39,265 nt of DNA from IMG/VR virus record IMGVR_UViG_3300010397_000064, positions 1 to 39,265 of that record; one strand, written 5' to 3'. The notes under the pieces were generated by a model, which saw only the letters and a list, made by a program, of their open reading frames with translations, was not told where the DNA came from and ran no database searches. Source of the stretch: a virus. The position numbers and the translations under genes were made by a program. This document shows positions 5,570-13,403 of the stretch, piece after piece (position 1 is the first letter of the stretch; every line of letters begins with the position of its first letter).

Positions 5570-6424
5570 ATGAAACTCAGTAAAGGAAAACAGTCCAAGC
5601 CAGAGTTGATTTGGATCTATGGCGTGGATGGGATTGGGAAATCTTCATTTTGTGCGGATGCCCCGGACCCGTTCGTGATAGATACAGAAGATAGGACGGG
5701 TCACCTAAATGTTGACCGCGCAGTAGTGCATTCTTTGGAAGAATTTTATGAAGCTCTTGAATACTTTAAGAAATCCAAGAAATTAACGCTGGTCATTGAC
5801 TCGTTGGATTGGCTGGAACCAATGTTGATTGCTGTGGTTCTTAAAAAGTCGGGAAAGAAAAAGATTCAAGAAAAGAATGACTATGGCGAGGGCTTTACTT
5901 TATTGTTGGATGAATATCGAAACCTCATTCAAGCCTTAATGCCATTGCGTGGCGAACGCAATATCATCTTCACCGGCCATTCTGAGGTGAAGACGATTAA
6001 CGATCCTCAGACCGGACCTTTCGATAGGCACCAGCCAAAGTTATATAACAAGGCTTCTGCCCTGTTCCGCGAGTTCGTGGACTGCGTTCTATTCGCCAAC
6101 ACGGAAGTTTTGGTGAAAGAGAAAGAACGGCGTGGATTTAGCGATAACGTCCGGTGGCTGTTCACCGAACGTCGTCCGGCCTATGACGCTAAGAATAGTT
6201 TCGATCTGCCGGAGAAGTTCGAGCTTAAACAGCAAAACCCGTTTAAGTATTATATCGAACTCAAGGGAGTTGGAGCCAAGCCAGAGGATATCCGAAAGAC
6301 CATCGAAGCGTGGTTGCCAAAGTTGAATGACGAAGATCGTAAGTTGGTTGAGTCGAAGATGGTTGGTGCTGATGTGGATGGGCTGAAAAGGATTAAAAAT
6401 AAAATTGAGGAGATGTTTAAATGA
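5570..6424 (+). CDS. P-loop ATPase (phage RecA-like AAA_24 type)
   Basis: 284 residues with Walker A GVDGIGKSS (18-26) and Walker B TLVIDSLDW (about 75-83), then GHSEVKTINDP and a conserved-looking tail. The layout matches the phage nucleotide-binding family often found beside an ssDNA-binding protein and YqaJ exonuclease. It probably acts in recombination or strand annealing as an ATP-driven DNA-binding factor. AAGGAGG precedes the ATG, and the stop overlaps the next start. Confidence 0.82.
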   Translation: MKLSKGKQSKPELIWIYGVDGIGKSSFCADAPDPFVIDTEDRTGHLNVDRAVVHSLEEFYEALEYFKKSKKLTLVIDSLDWLEPMLIAVVLKKSGKKKIQEKNDYGEGFTLLLDEYRNLIQALMPLRGERNIIFTGHSEVKTINDPQTGPFDRHQPKLYNKASALFREFVDCVLFANTEVLVKEKERRGFSDNVRWLFTERRPAYDAKNSFDLPEKFELKQQNPFKYYIELKGVGAKPEDIRKTIEAWLPKLNDEDRKLVESKMVGADVDGLKRIKNKIEEMFK

Positions 6425-6864
6425 GGAACGGTTCGTTTAAAGGAGTTGTGCTAGATTATGGTATTAACAAGGCCCAGACTGGAACGCTGTCTGTGTTCTT
6501 GCGTTGCGCCATGGAAGTGGATGGGAACCTGGAGGAACTTACTTGGTTCGGGTATTTGACCGATAAGGCCAAAGCCAGGACCATCGAGACTCTGTACAAG
6601 ATCGGGTTCAATGACGATATCGAAGGGCTTGCGAAGGGCAAGGAATCTAATGCGATTAACACGGGTACGTCTCTGATGTTTGTGGTCGAATCCGAGGTCT
6701 ACGAAGGCAAGGACCGGTTCAAGATTAAGTGGATTAATCTGCCTGGCGAGACTGGCGGCATTGAACGGCTCGATGCCGTTTCCGCGAAGGTCGAGTTGGA
6801 GAAGTTGAAGGCTGATTTTCTGTCGAATAAGCCAGTGATGGCGAAGAAGAAGTTGTCATTATAA
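6421..6864 (+). CDS. Probable single-stranded DNA-binding protein
   Basis: 147 residues (MRNGSFKGVVLDYGINKAQTG...), strand-rich in the manner of OB-fold or DUF669-like phage proteins, with a basic C-terminus (AKKKLSL) rather than the acidic tail of host SSB. The position between the P-loop ATPase and YqaJ exonuclease is the standard place for the ssDNA-binding partner. The assignment rests mostly on context. Confidence 0.55.
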   Translation: MRNGSFKGVVLDYGINKAQTGTLSVFLRCAMEVDGNLEELTWFGYLTDKAKARTIETLYKIGFNDDIEGLAKGKESNAINTGTSLMFVVESEVYEGKDRFKIKWINLPGETGGIERLDAVSAKVELEKLKADFLSNKPVMAKKKLSL

Positions 6865-6874
6865 CGGAGGCTAT

Positions 6875-7441
6875 ATGCAACAAGGCACCCAAGAATGGCT
6901 GGAACGTAGACGGCAGAGCATCGGATCCTCGGATACGCCGGTCATTCTTGGGCTGTCCCCATATAGTCACCCCACGATTGCAGAACTGATTAAGGAAAAA
7001 CGCGGTGAAGCACAACCAAGGAAGAACGAATGGGTCTTACAAAAAGGCCACGAAATCGAAGCCAAGGTCAGGGCTAAATTTGAGCTTACGAGCGACGGGG
7101 AGTTTCCACCCGCATTTATGGAAAACGGTATATATCATGCAAGCTTGGACGGCTTTAACTCCAAAATCGGAATGCCGATTGAAATAAAATACGTCGGGGC
7201 GAAAAACGTAAACAACATACCGGCTCACCATTACGCGCAGTTAATGCACTTGATGTATGTTTCTAAGACAGATAAGATATTATTCATTAGGAGTAACGAC
7301 GGTATTAATACTTTCGAGACTTTTGTAGAATTCAATCCATGGTTCTGGAAGAAGGCTATGCCAGAACTGGAAAGGTTCTGGAAACGTGTTAAGACCATAC
7401 CAAGAACTAGCAATAAAAAATATCATTTCCGCGCTGGCTGA
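6875..7441 (+). CDS. YqaJ-type viral recombinase exonuclease
   Basis: 188 residues from ATG 6875 (MQQGTQEWLERRRQSIGSSD). The lambda-exonuclease-like fold is marked by W-ERR-IGSSD, GHEIE (about residues 49-53), ASLDGF (about 90-95), PIEIKYVG (about 101-108) and the Gln in HHYAQLMH. It would resect dsDNA ends for recombination with the neighbouring ATPase and ssDNA-binding protein. Its end overlaps the helicase start by 56 bases. Confidence 0.88.
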   Translation: MQQGTQEWLERRRQSIGSSDTPVILGLSPYSHPTIAELIKEKRGEAQPRKNEWVLQKGHEIEAKVRAKFELTSDGEFPPAFMENGIYHASLDGFNSKIGMPIEIKYVGAKNVNNIPAHHYAQLMHLMYVSKTDKILFIRSNDGINTFETFVEFNPWFWKKAMPELERFWKRVKTIPRTSNKKYHFRAG

Positions 7442-8717
7442 TGGTCATCGCCCACTGCTTCATCTAGAGACGGGTGCGGGCAAGACTGTAATTTTCTGTG
7501 AGATCCTTAAGCGCCTCAATGGCCGTCACGGAATCATGGTTGTGCGTGGTCGTCAATTGGTTAATCAGGCGTCGGCCCGTCTCACGAGAGAAGGCGTCAA
7601 GCATGGGGTAATGATGGCGGGTCATCCCGGGTATCGCGAGAAGGAGCCTATCCAGGTTTGTTCTGTGGATACCCTGCTGGCCAGGGGAACTAGGCCAAAG
7701 GCTGATCTGATCGTGATAGACGAAGCTCACCTAGCTACGTCCGAAGGATACTCGCGGTTACTATCACACTATGATTGCCCAATACTCTCTGTCACCGCTA
7801 CGCCTTATGTTCCAATGGCCAATATCGCCAACGTCGTTATCAGGCCAACAACGTTCGATGAACTAGTTCGTGATGGCTACATAGTAAGGCCACGGTATTT
7901 CGCTCCGTCTATGCCTGATCTCCAAGGCGTTCATACAGCCAACGGAGAATATGTGCAGTCCGATTTGGAGAAGGCGGTCAATAAAGGAAACTTAATCGGG
8001 GATATCGTGGCTCACTATAAAAAGTACGCCTCGGATCGTAAGGCACTGTGTTTCGCTGTAACTGTAAACCACAGTTTACAGTTGGCTAAGACGTTCAACG
8101 AAGCTGGTATTCCAGCTAGGCACGTAGACGCCGATACGCTAGACCATGAGCGCGTTAGTGCGTTAGATGATTTGGAAGCTGGACGTTTGAAGGTTATCTG
8201 CAACGTAGGTGTCATGGGCCTGGGGGTAGATGCGCCGCCCGTTGATTGCATTATCATGGCGAGGCCAACCAAATCCGAGATGCTTTATATCCAGCAATTG
8301 GGACGTGGAACCAGGCCATATCCAGGCAAAAAAGACTTCCTTGTTTTGGATCATTCTGGTAATGTGCTTAGGCACGGATTCATGGAAGAAGAACGCGAGG
8401 CTTGTTTAAAATATGTGGAACACACCAAGAGAACCAAATCACTTACTACTTGCCTTAATTGTTTTGCTGTTTTTAGTGGCTCTGTTTGTCCGGACTGTAG
8501 CAATAGCAACCCTATTAAGCTTCGCAAAATAGATGTCCGCGACGGCGATTTGGTTGAGATGACGCCGGAGATGGTTCGCAAAGACATAGACCGCACTCGC
8601 AAGGAAAAGGGTTATAAGTTGGGTTGGAGATATTGGGAAGCGCGTCGGTTGTACGGCGAGGAAACCGCTGAGAAGTTGTTTCCAAAGAGGTTTGTGCCGG
8701 AGTGGGTGAAGAAATAG
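7386..8717 (+). CDS. SF2 DEAD/DEAH-box helicase
   Basis: The GTG start at 7386 yields LRPYQELAI, the usual opening of this family. Motif I ETGAGKT (28-34), DEAH (VIDEAHLA, about 108-115), motif III SVTATPY and motif VI QQLGRGTRPYPGK are all present. A C-terminal CLNC...CPDC zinc knuckle follows. It would unwind DNA during replication initiation or recombination, as restart-type phage helicases do. Length (443 aa) is normal. Confidence 0.92.
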   Translation: MLRPYQELAIKNIISALADGHRPLLHLETGAGKTVIFCEILKRLNGRHGIMVVRGRQLVNQASARLTREGVKHGVMMAGHPGYREKEPIQVCSVDTLLARGTRPKADLIVIDEAHLATSEGYSRLLSHYDCPILSVTATPYVPMANIANVVIRPTTFDELVRDGYIVRPRYFAPSMPDLQGVHTANGEYVQSDLEKAVNKGNLIGDIVAHYKKYASDRKALCFAVTVNHSLQLAKTFNEAGIPARHVDADTLDHERVSALDDLEAGRLKVICNVGVMGLGVDAPPVDCIIMARPTKSEMLYIQQLGRGTRPYPGKKDFLVLDHSGNVLRHGFMEEEREACLKYVEHTKRTKSLTTCLNCFAVFSGSVCPDCSNSNPIKLRKIDVRDGDLVEMTPEMVRKDIDRTRKEKGYKLGWRYWEARRLYGEETAEKLFPKRFVPEWVKK

Positions 8718-8721
8718 ATGT

Positions 8722-8750
8722 GCCAGGTTCGATTCCTGGTAGCCAGACCA
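8722..8750 (+). other. tRNA 3'-end-like sequence (possible attP core)
   Basis: CCAGG (8723-8727), loop TTCGATT and CCTGG (8735-8739) form a perfect T-arm with the canonical T-loop. TAGCCAG, discriminator A and an encoded CCA (8748-8750) follow. The matching acceptor arm CTGGCTA, D-arm and anticodon arm are absent upstream. It sits exactly in the short gap after the helicase stop. A tRNA 3' end without the rest is what a phage attachment site would carry, but no integrase is visible. Confidence 0.5.
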
Positions 8751-8767
8751 GATTAAAGGAGATTATT

Positions 8768-8995
8768 TTGGAAAAGTTTAGAGTTTTCAAGGTTTATGAA
8801 TTTACATTAAAAGAAGAACTGGTTGCCGAAACATCTTCATGGATTGAAGCCGAAAGACACGCCGAAGAATGTGCGGAGGGTCTATACCATCCAAGGGCCG
8901 TTATCAGAAAAAAAGAATGGCTTCATTGGCGATTGTATGCCAAGTATTTTCAGGGCAAACGCATCATCTGTACCTGTTGCAAGGCCCACAATTGA
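8768..8995 (+). CDS. Hypothetical protein, 75 aa
   Basis: I choose TTG 8768 because AAAGGAG (8755-8761) lies 6 bases upstream. The longer frame from ATG 8702 would translate the tRNA-like sequence. The protein EKFRVFKVYEFTLKEELVAETS... looks like a small beta-alpha fold and ends CTCCKAHN. The stop overlaps a possible TTG start at 8992. Function unknown. Confidence 0.6.
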   Translation: MEKFRVFKVYEFTLKEELVAETSSWIEAERHAEECAEGLYHPRAVIRKKEWLHWRLYAKYFQGKRIICTCCKAHN

Positions 8996-9213
8996 ACTGC
9001 CTCCAATGCGGTAAATATCTTAAGAACAGTATGGCCATGGGTATCCCATTTCCATATCATGTGAGGTGTCCGAAAAATGTCGCCACTAAGTCACAGAGAA
9101 CTGGTAAACGGAATACTCGCCAACCTTGGGACGGATCCAAGGGTAAGGCTACACAAAAACGTGGTAGGGTTATTCAGGACACCGAACGGATTGACCGTTC
9201 GAGTTGGGGTTAA
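8992..9213 (+). CDS. Possible Cys-containing basic protein overlapping VRR-NUC gene
   Basis: The frame from TTG 8992 (TTGA overlap with the previous stop) reads MNCLQCGKYLKNSMAMGIPF... with a zinc-knuckle-like CLQC...RC start and a very basic tail. The last 137 bases overlap the nuclease gene in another frame, so the tail may be only a by-product. The N-terminal third looks genuine. Confidence 0.4.
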   Translation: MNCLQCGKYLKNSMAMGIPFPYHVRCPKNVATKSQRTGKRNTRQPWDGSKGKATQKRGRVIQDTERIDRSSWG

Positions 9214-9403
9214 GGGTAGCGCTGATATAGAGGGCATACGTCGAGACGGGAAGTATGTGGCCATAGAGTGTAAGGTTGGCCGAGACTTTCAACGCCCCGA
9301 ACAGATCGCATACATGAATATGATCCGCAAGTTCGGCGGAGTTTACGTGTTGGCACATGAAATAAAAGACGCGGAGGGCATCTTTGCTGGACTCAGTAAT
9401 TAG
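9077..9403 (+). CDS. VRR-NUC domain nuclease
   Basis: 108 residues (MSPLSHRELVNGILANLG...). GSADIEGI (about 49-56) and VAIECKVG (about 63-70), followed by RPEQIAYMNMI, give the D...ExK...Q catalytic pattern of the PD-(D/E)XK VRR-NUC family. GGVYVLAH is typical of its end. These small phage nucleases cut branched DNA, probably in recombination or replication. The gene overlaps the next by 20 bases. Confidence 0.88.
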   Translation: MSPLSHRELVNGILANLGTDPRVRLHKNVVGLFRTPNGLTVRVGVKGSADIEGIRRDGKYVAIECKVGRDFQRPEQIAYMNMIRKFGGVYVLAHEIKDAEGIFAGLSN

Positions 9404-11654
9404 TCAACTCCGCCACGATGGATTCGAGATTTCGGAGGTAATACCAGATGGGAAAATACATAGATTCAAGCGCTCTCCGCAGGACAGAAATCCAGATTGC
9501 TGGTATGTGTGTTACGCCTTCAATGGCCGCCACGGCGATCAGGCGTTTACTATTATCTACTCCGACTGGCACTCGGCTGACGTGTACAAATACTGCTCCA
9601 TCCAACCCCACGGTCAAGACCGCGAACTCTACGAAAAGCAAATTCAGAAAGCACAAAAGGATGCAGAGAAAGCCAGGGAGGTAGAGTATGAAGCGTGTGC
9701 CGCAGAGTCTAAGGTTTACCTGGCTGGACTGGGTTCTGAACTCACGCCTTATGCGAAGACTAAGCGGTTGCCGAATCTATTTGGGGCGTTCAATTCCGGC
9801 CAGGATACTATCATCCCATGCGGAAATGGATATCAGATCATATATCCAGATGGAACCAAGCGGTTCAAGCTCCACACGAAAAAGAAGGGCTCCTATTTCA
9901 CGATCAAAGGCAACCCCAAGACCTGGCTCACGGAGGGTTGGGCTACGGGTTGCACCGTCCACATGGCAACGGGGGACACCGTTGTTGTGTGCTTCGATGC
10001 TGGTAACATCCCAGAGGTCAAAAAAGCCTTCCCGGACGCGATTCTAGCGGGGGATAATGATGAGGCGGGTAAGAAGTACCCCGGCATATTCCCGGACCAG
10101 GAAGGCTATGACTGGAACGACGTTTATTGCGAGTTCGGGATCGAAGCGGTACAGCATGGCCTAGCCCAGGAGCCCGAACAATGGGTTAGGCCGCTTGGGT
10201 ATAAAGACGACACTTACTTTTACACCTCATCCAGTAACCGGCAGATTGTGGCGTTGCCAGCCTCCGCCCATACCGAGGCGCACTTCTTCCATCTGATGCC
10301 CCAAGAGTATTGGAAATCAGCCTACCCTCAGAAGACTGGATACAAGGATGCCGCAAGCGAACTCATGGGTAAATGCCGAAAGCTCGGTATCTTCAATCCA
10401 AAGAACGTTCGCGGATCAGGTGTGTGGAAGGACGAAACGCTGGCGGTGAACTGTGGCGGTTTCGTTTACCCGAAACACCCCAAGAGTAAGTACACGTACA
10501 TCATCAGTAACCCGATTCCACCTCCGGGTCCAGTCGAATCGGATCCTGCGATTCTGTTGGATATCCTAACCTGCATTAACTGGAAAGTTCCCGAACACGG
10601 TAAGCTTTTGGCTGGTTGGTTGGCCATCGCCCCATTCTCTGGTGCCCTCCAGTGGAGGCCTCATCTTTGGATCACTGGATGCAAGGGTGCTGGTAAGTCT
10701 GTGGTTGTGGACAAGATCATCGGTGAGGTCTTGGGAGATTATAAGATTTACCCGAAATCGAACAGCACCGAAGCTGGTATACGTCAGACGTTGGGGCATA
10801 ATGCCCTGCCGATTATCTTTGATGAATTTGAACAAATGGGGGACAAATCAGATGAACGCAATAAAGCGGTGCTGGATCTATTCCGTCAGGCTTCGTTTGA
10901 ATCTGGGGGAGAAATTATTAAGGGTTCCTCTGGTGGAAACTCTGTGCCATATTCCCCCCGTTTTTGCGCTCTGGTTGCGTCTATTCGGATTAATCTTGAA
11001 AATGACGCAGACCGATCCAGATTCACCGTTCTTGATCTCGATATACCCAAAAACAATTACGACGAGTTCCAGAAAAAGATTGCGGTTCTTACACCTGAGT
11101 ATTCAGTCGGCCTGTTCACATACTTCTACAACCGTTGGGCTGAATTAGATCGGAAGATTCACGAGATTTATAATCTGCTGTGTGCGAATAACACTGCTAG
11201 GTTCGCACAGCAACACGCTCCATTGATCGCCGGGTACGCCATGTTCAACCCAAATTGGTCATTGGATGAGTTTAAGTTTGCTAACCACGAGGATGAGAAG
11301 GATGAGGAGTCGTGCCTTGACCATCTCATGGGGTCCATGATTAAGGTTGAGTTGGCCGTGACCAGAGAACGCCCGATTCAGGAGTGCATTAACTATATCC
11401 AGAACGAGACTACCTCGGACGTGGTTTATCACCGTGAGGCTCTGGAGCGCCACGGCATCAGAGTGTCGGATGGCGGAGTGTTTATCGCCGGACAGCACTC
11501 TCTATTGAAGAAGATTTATCGCGACTCTAGGTGGGCTCGTGGGTGGGTAAAATCCCTATCCAGGATTGACGGTACCACCTCCACCGTGGTTAAAATGAAT
11601 GGTAAGAGCGTGCGTGGTTGCAGGATTCCAATTGATAGGGTGATTGAGTTATGA
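9384..11654 (+). CDS. TOPRIM primase-helicase
   Basis: 756 residues from TTG 9384, with GGAGGG 6 bases upstream. A TOPRIM-like region contains EGWATGC (about 184-190) and AGDNDEAG (about 221-228). A second half has Walker A GCKGAGKS (about 431-438) and Walker B PIIFDEFE (about 475-482), as in AAA+/SF3-like phage helicases. It would prime and unwind DNA at the phage fork, the central replication protein since no phage polymerase is present. An N-terminal zinc-binding primase domain is not obvious. Confidence 0.83.
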   Translation: MLDSVISQLRHDGFEISEVIPDGKIHRFKRSPQDRNPDCWYVCYAFNGRHGDQAFTIIYSDWHSADVYKYCSIQPHGQDRELYEKQIQKAQKDAEKAREVEYEACAAESKVYLAGLGSELTPYAKTKRLPNLFGAFNSGQDTIIPCGNGYQIIYPDGTKRFKLHTKKKGSYFTIKGNPKTWLTEGWATGCTVHMATGDTVVVCFDAGNIPEVKKAFPDAILAGDNDEAGKKYPGIFPDQEGYDWNDVYCEFGIEAVQHGLAQEPEQWVRPLGYKDDTYFYTSSSNRQIVALPASAHTEAHFFHLMPQEYWKSAYPQKTGYKDAASELMGKCRKLGIFNPKNVRGSGVWKDETLAVNCGGFVYPKHPKSKYTYIISNPIPPPGPVESDPAILLDILTCINWKVPEHGKLLAGWLAIAPFSGALQWRPHLWITGCKGAGKSVVVDKIIGEVLGDYKIYPKSNSTEAGIRQTLGHNALPIIFDEFEQMGDKSDERNKAVLDLFRQASFESGGEIIKGSSGGNSVPYSPRFCALVASIRINLENDADRSRFTVLDLDIPKNNYDEFQKKIAVLTPEYSVGLFTYFYNRWAELDRKIHEIYNLLCANNTARFAQQHAPLIAGYAMFNPNWSLDEFKFANHEDEKDEESCLDHLMGSMIKVELAVTRERPIQECINYIQNETTSDVVYHREALERHGIRVSDGGVFIAGQHSLLKKIYRDSRWARGWVKSLSRIDGTTSTVVKMNGKSVRGCRIPIDRVIEL

Positions 11655-11896
11655 AATATCTAAAGGGCAAAGGCTGGCACTACGTTGATGGAGAGTGGTT
11701 CGACAGCCTGTCGAACTGGCCGGATGGCCTAACCGAGGATGAGGCTACGATGATCCAGAGTGCGAGAGAACATCTAGAGCGCCAGATGAACTCCAGCCAT
11801 AATCCGAAATGGATTCGGCTGAATAGCTGTCTGGATACCGAATGGACCGATAATCCCTGCGTCGAGGGTTATGACACCGGGATAGAGGAGCCCTAG
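11651..11896 (+). CDS. Hypothetical protein, 81 aa, last gene of the plus operon
   Basis: Starts MKYLKGKGWHYVDGEWF, coupled by ATGA to the primase gene. Trp- and acid-rich with a charged helix in the middle. Its last 123 bases overlap, antisense, the end of the minus-strand membrane gene (11774-12235). Function unknown. Confidence 0.65.
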   Translation: MKYLKGKGWHYVDGEWFDSLSNWPDGLTEDEATMIQSAREHLERQMNSSHNPKWIRLNSCLDTEWTDNPCVEGYDTGIEEP

Positions 11897-12235
11897 CCCG
11901 ATAGTTCCGCGCTTGGTTATTTCCTCATGCGATTTGCTTGAGCTTTCAGTGCTAGTCGTAGAAACTTCCGCGTGACTGGATGTACTTTCCCGATAAGCGA
12001 TTGTACCTCCAATATAAACCGGGATCCGTTCTGTGACTGTAACGACTCGGACGTTTTGCGAGAGCTTTTTTGCTTCTTCATATTTATCACTCACCCTCTT
12101 ATAAGCCGGAGCCAACCAAGCCAGAACACAGGCTAAGATAATTAATGGAATGATGTATCGGTAAGGAGGAGGGGGGGCAGTTTGGGTCTGCCCCCCTGAT
12201 CCAACAGCCGGGAAAGGGAGCGGCGTGTCGGTCAC
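11774..12235 (-). CDS. Membrane-anchored periplasmic protein (possible spanin-like), 153 aa
   Basis: The GTG start at 12235 overlaps the previous stop (GTGA). A Pro-rich N-terminus (TAPPPPYR) is followed by one transmembrane helix (about 28-45, IIPLIILACVLAWL) and a charged, Ser/Thr-rich exported part. Last gene of the late operon, directly after the lytic genes, so an inner-membrane spanin-type role in disrupting the outer membrane is plausible. No Rz homology can be asserted. Confidence 0.6.
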   Translation of the reverse strand: MTDTPLPFPAVGSGGQTQTAPPPPYRYIIPLIILACVLAWLAPAYKRVSDKYEEAKKLSQNVRVVTVTERIPVYIGGTIAYRESTSSHAEVSTTSTESSSKSHEEITKRGTIGLGLLYPGVITLDAGIIGPFGIQTAIQPNPFRIMAGVHLAL

Positions 12236-12348
12236 GGAAGTCCGAGAATGCTTTTAATGCGGTTATAAAACACCATCACACCCAACCCACCGACCAGCAA
12301 TCCAGTCAACAAACCCACATAAAAATAAACATCAAAAATAAGAGCCAT
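12232..12348 (-). CDS. 38-aa single-span membrane protein
   Basis: ATG 12348 follows AGGAGG. MALIFDVYFYVGLLTGLLVG... is a single hydrophobic helix with a basic end (NRIKSILGLP). It lies between the transglycosylase and the spanin-like gene and overlaps both. A holin or antiholin role is possible but unproven. Confidence 0.55.
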   Translation of the reverse strand: MALIFDVYFYVGLLTGLLVGGLGVMVFYNRIKSILGLP

Positions 12349-12922
12349 CGTGTTCCTCCTGAAATTGAATCCACTGTTTCGTACACCAGTCTATATCAAT
12401 TGGGTAGTGTTGTCCACGACCTTTTAACATCCCGTTATATCCGGCGTTATAGGACATCTCGGCCTGTCGCTGGTGCTTATGACACCTGTGATCCAGCAGG
12501 AAACGCATCTGTTCTGCCCCCAAACGCACGTTTAAATCGAAGTCTAGGACAAGATCCCTGCCGGTAATAGATCGTTCAATTCTGAGGCGTTTGAGAGCCC
12601 TTTTGGCCGTCTCTAGCTGGATACCAGTAAGCCCATAGGACCAGGAATTAAACGGTAGCTTCCTGTCGCGTATATTATTAACGAACCCAGATTCCCAGTT
12701 TACCAGGGCTATAAATCTGGATTCGTTGAGGTGGTATTCAGCGCACCAGTGGATAATGGAATCGGCATAGTCAAGAGAACGGGCCATATCCATGCGAGCG
12801 CTGTGGTGTGTCGAGTCCCAATAGACGTGCCTAATCCAGCACGCAACTGTATCGCGGTGGGTGGGTCGACTCTGAGCGGGGAGAGAAACTAGGAGGGTTA
12901 GGATGAAAGCGAGAGCCTTCAT
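12332..12922 (-). CDS. Lytic transglycosylase (SLT-type) with signal peptide
   Basis: 196 residues. The N-terminus MKALAFILTLLVSLPAQS is a Sec signal sequence. VNWESGF (catalytic Glu about residue 77), SWSYGLTGIQLETAKR (about 92-107) and MSYNAGYNG (about 155-163) match the Slt/GEWL fold. It cleaves the MurNAc-GlcNAc bond of peptidoglycan after export. It could serve in lysis or local wall opening. The start lacks an adjacent Shine-Dalgarno; a hairpin at 12926-12940 separates AGGA from ATG. Confidence 0.85.
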   Translation of the reverse strand: MKALAFILTLLVSLPAQSRPTHRDTVACWIRHVYWDSTHHSARMDMARSLDYADSIIHWCAEYHLNESRFIALVNWESGFVNNIRDRKLPFNSWSYGLTGIQLETAKRALKRLRIERSITGRDLVLDFDLNVRLGAEQMRFLLDHRCHKHQRQAEMSYNAGYNGMLKGRGQHYPIDIDWCTKQWIQFQEEHDGSYF

Positions 12923-12925
12923 TAT

Positions 12926-12950
12926 GCGCCAGTTAGGCGCTGATAGTCCT
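12926..12950 (-). promoter_or_regulatory. Hairpin-bridged ribosome-binding site
   Basis: On the minus strand AGGA (12950-12947) is followed by 6 bases, then GCGCC-TAACT-GGCGC (12940-12926), then ATA and ATG 12922. Without folding the spacing is 24 bases, too long. With the 5-bp stem formed, only 9 bases separate AGGA from the start codon. Confidence 0.5.
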
Positions 12951-12956
12951 GTACAT

Positions 12957-13403
12957 TTATGAAACCTCCAATAAGAATGGCTGGCCTTCTAAAGCATCCT
13001 CAAAACGTTTCACGGCAGATTGCGAATCCAAGACCGCTTTCTGCCCAAGCTTCTTTCCAAAAGCGTTTCCAAGCAGTATACAGCCTTCCACGTCAGAAGT
13101 ATAGCCCATATCGACATCACCGCAAACGTTTCCAGGGTGGATTTCAACGTTGGCCATTTGTCCAGTTTTATCACGGCCTTGAACCCCCATCACATGGTAA
13201 ACGTTGCGTTTGAAGTGAGGCGAGAATAACATTCTAACTGGATATGTCCCGACTGGAATTCTGGACTTCCCAGGGATATTCGAGCGCCAAGGCAACTCAC
13301 CAGTGAAAAACAAATTCTCGCCAGGTAAATTAATCGAACCGAACGTACCTTGGTCGGTAGATTCGGTTCGTAGTAATTTAACGATTCTCAAGATGGACGC
13401 CAT
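12957..13403 (-). CDS. DUF5675 family protein, candidate endolysin component
   Basis: I choose the start at ATG 13403 (MASILRIVKLLRTEST), which overlaps the end of the upstream gene. The conserved DUF5675 pattern is clear: GTFGSINLPGE, FTGELPWRSNIPGKSRIPVGTYPV, VEIHPGN and GCILLG, with a C-terminal helix. The family lies in phage lysis cassettes and has a His/Asp/Cys set suggesting peptidoglycan chemistry, but its activity is not established. No signal peptide. Confidence 0.75.
   Translation of the reverse strand: MASILRIVKLLRTESTDQGTFGSINLPGENLFFTGELPWRSNIPGKSRIPVGTYPVRMLFSPHFKRNVYHVMGVQGRDKTGQMANVEIHPGNVCGDVDMGYTSDVEGCILLGNAFGKKLGQKAVLDSQSAVKRFEDALEGQPFLLEVS

Noticed and set aside
8675-8750. 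A complete tRNA gene ending at 8750
   Set aside because: Only the T-arm, 3' acceptor strand and CCA are present. The bases upstream encode the conserved end of the helicase and give no anticodon arm, D-arm or CTGGCTA acceptor partner.
9448-10047. Alternative plus-strand frames inside the primase-helicase gene
   Set aside because: They lie entirely within the TOPRIM-coding region and show no motif; the primase frame carries conserved TOPRIM and Walker motifs.
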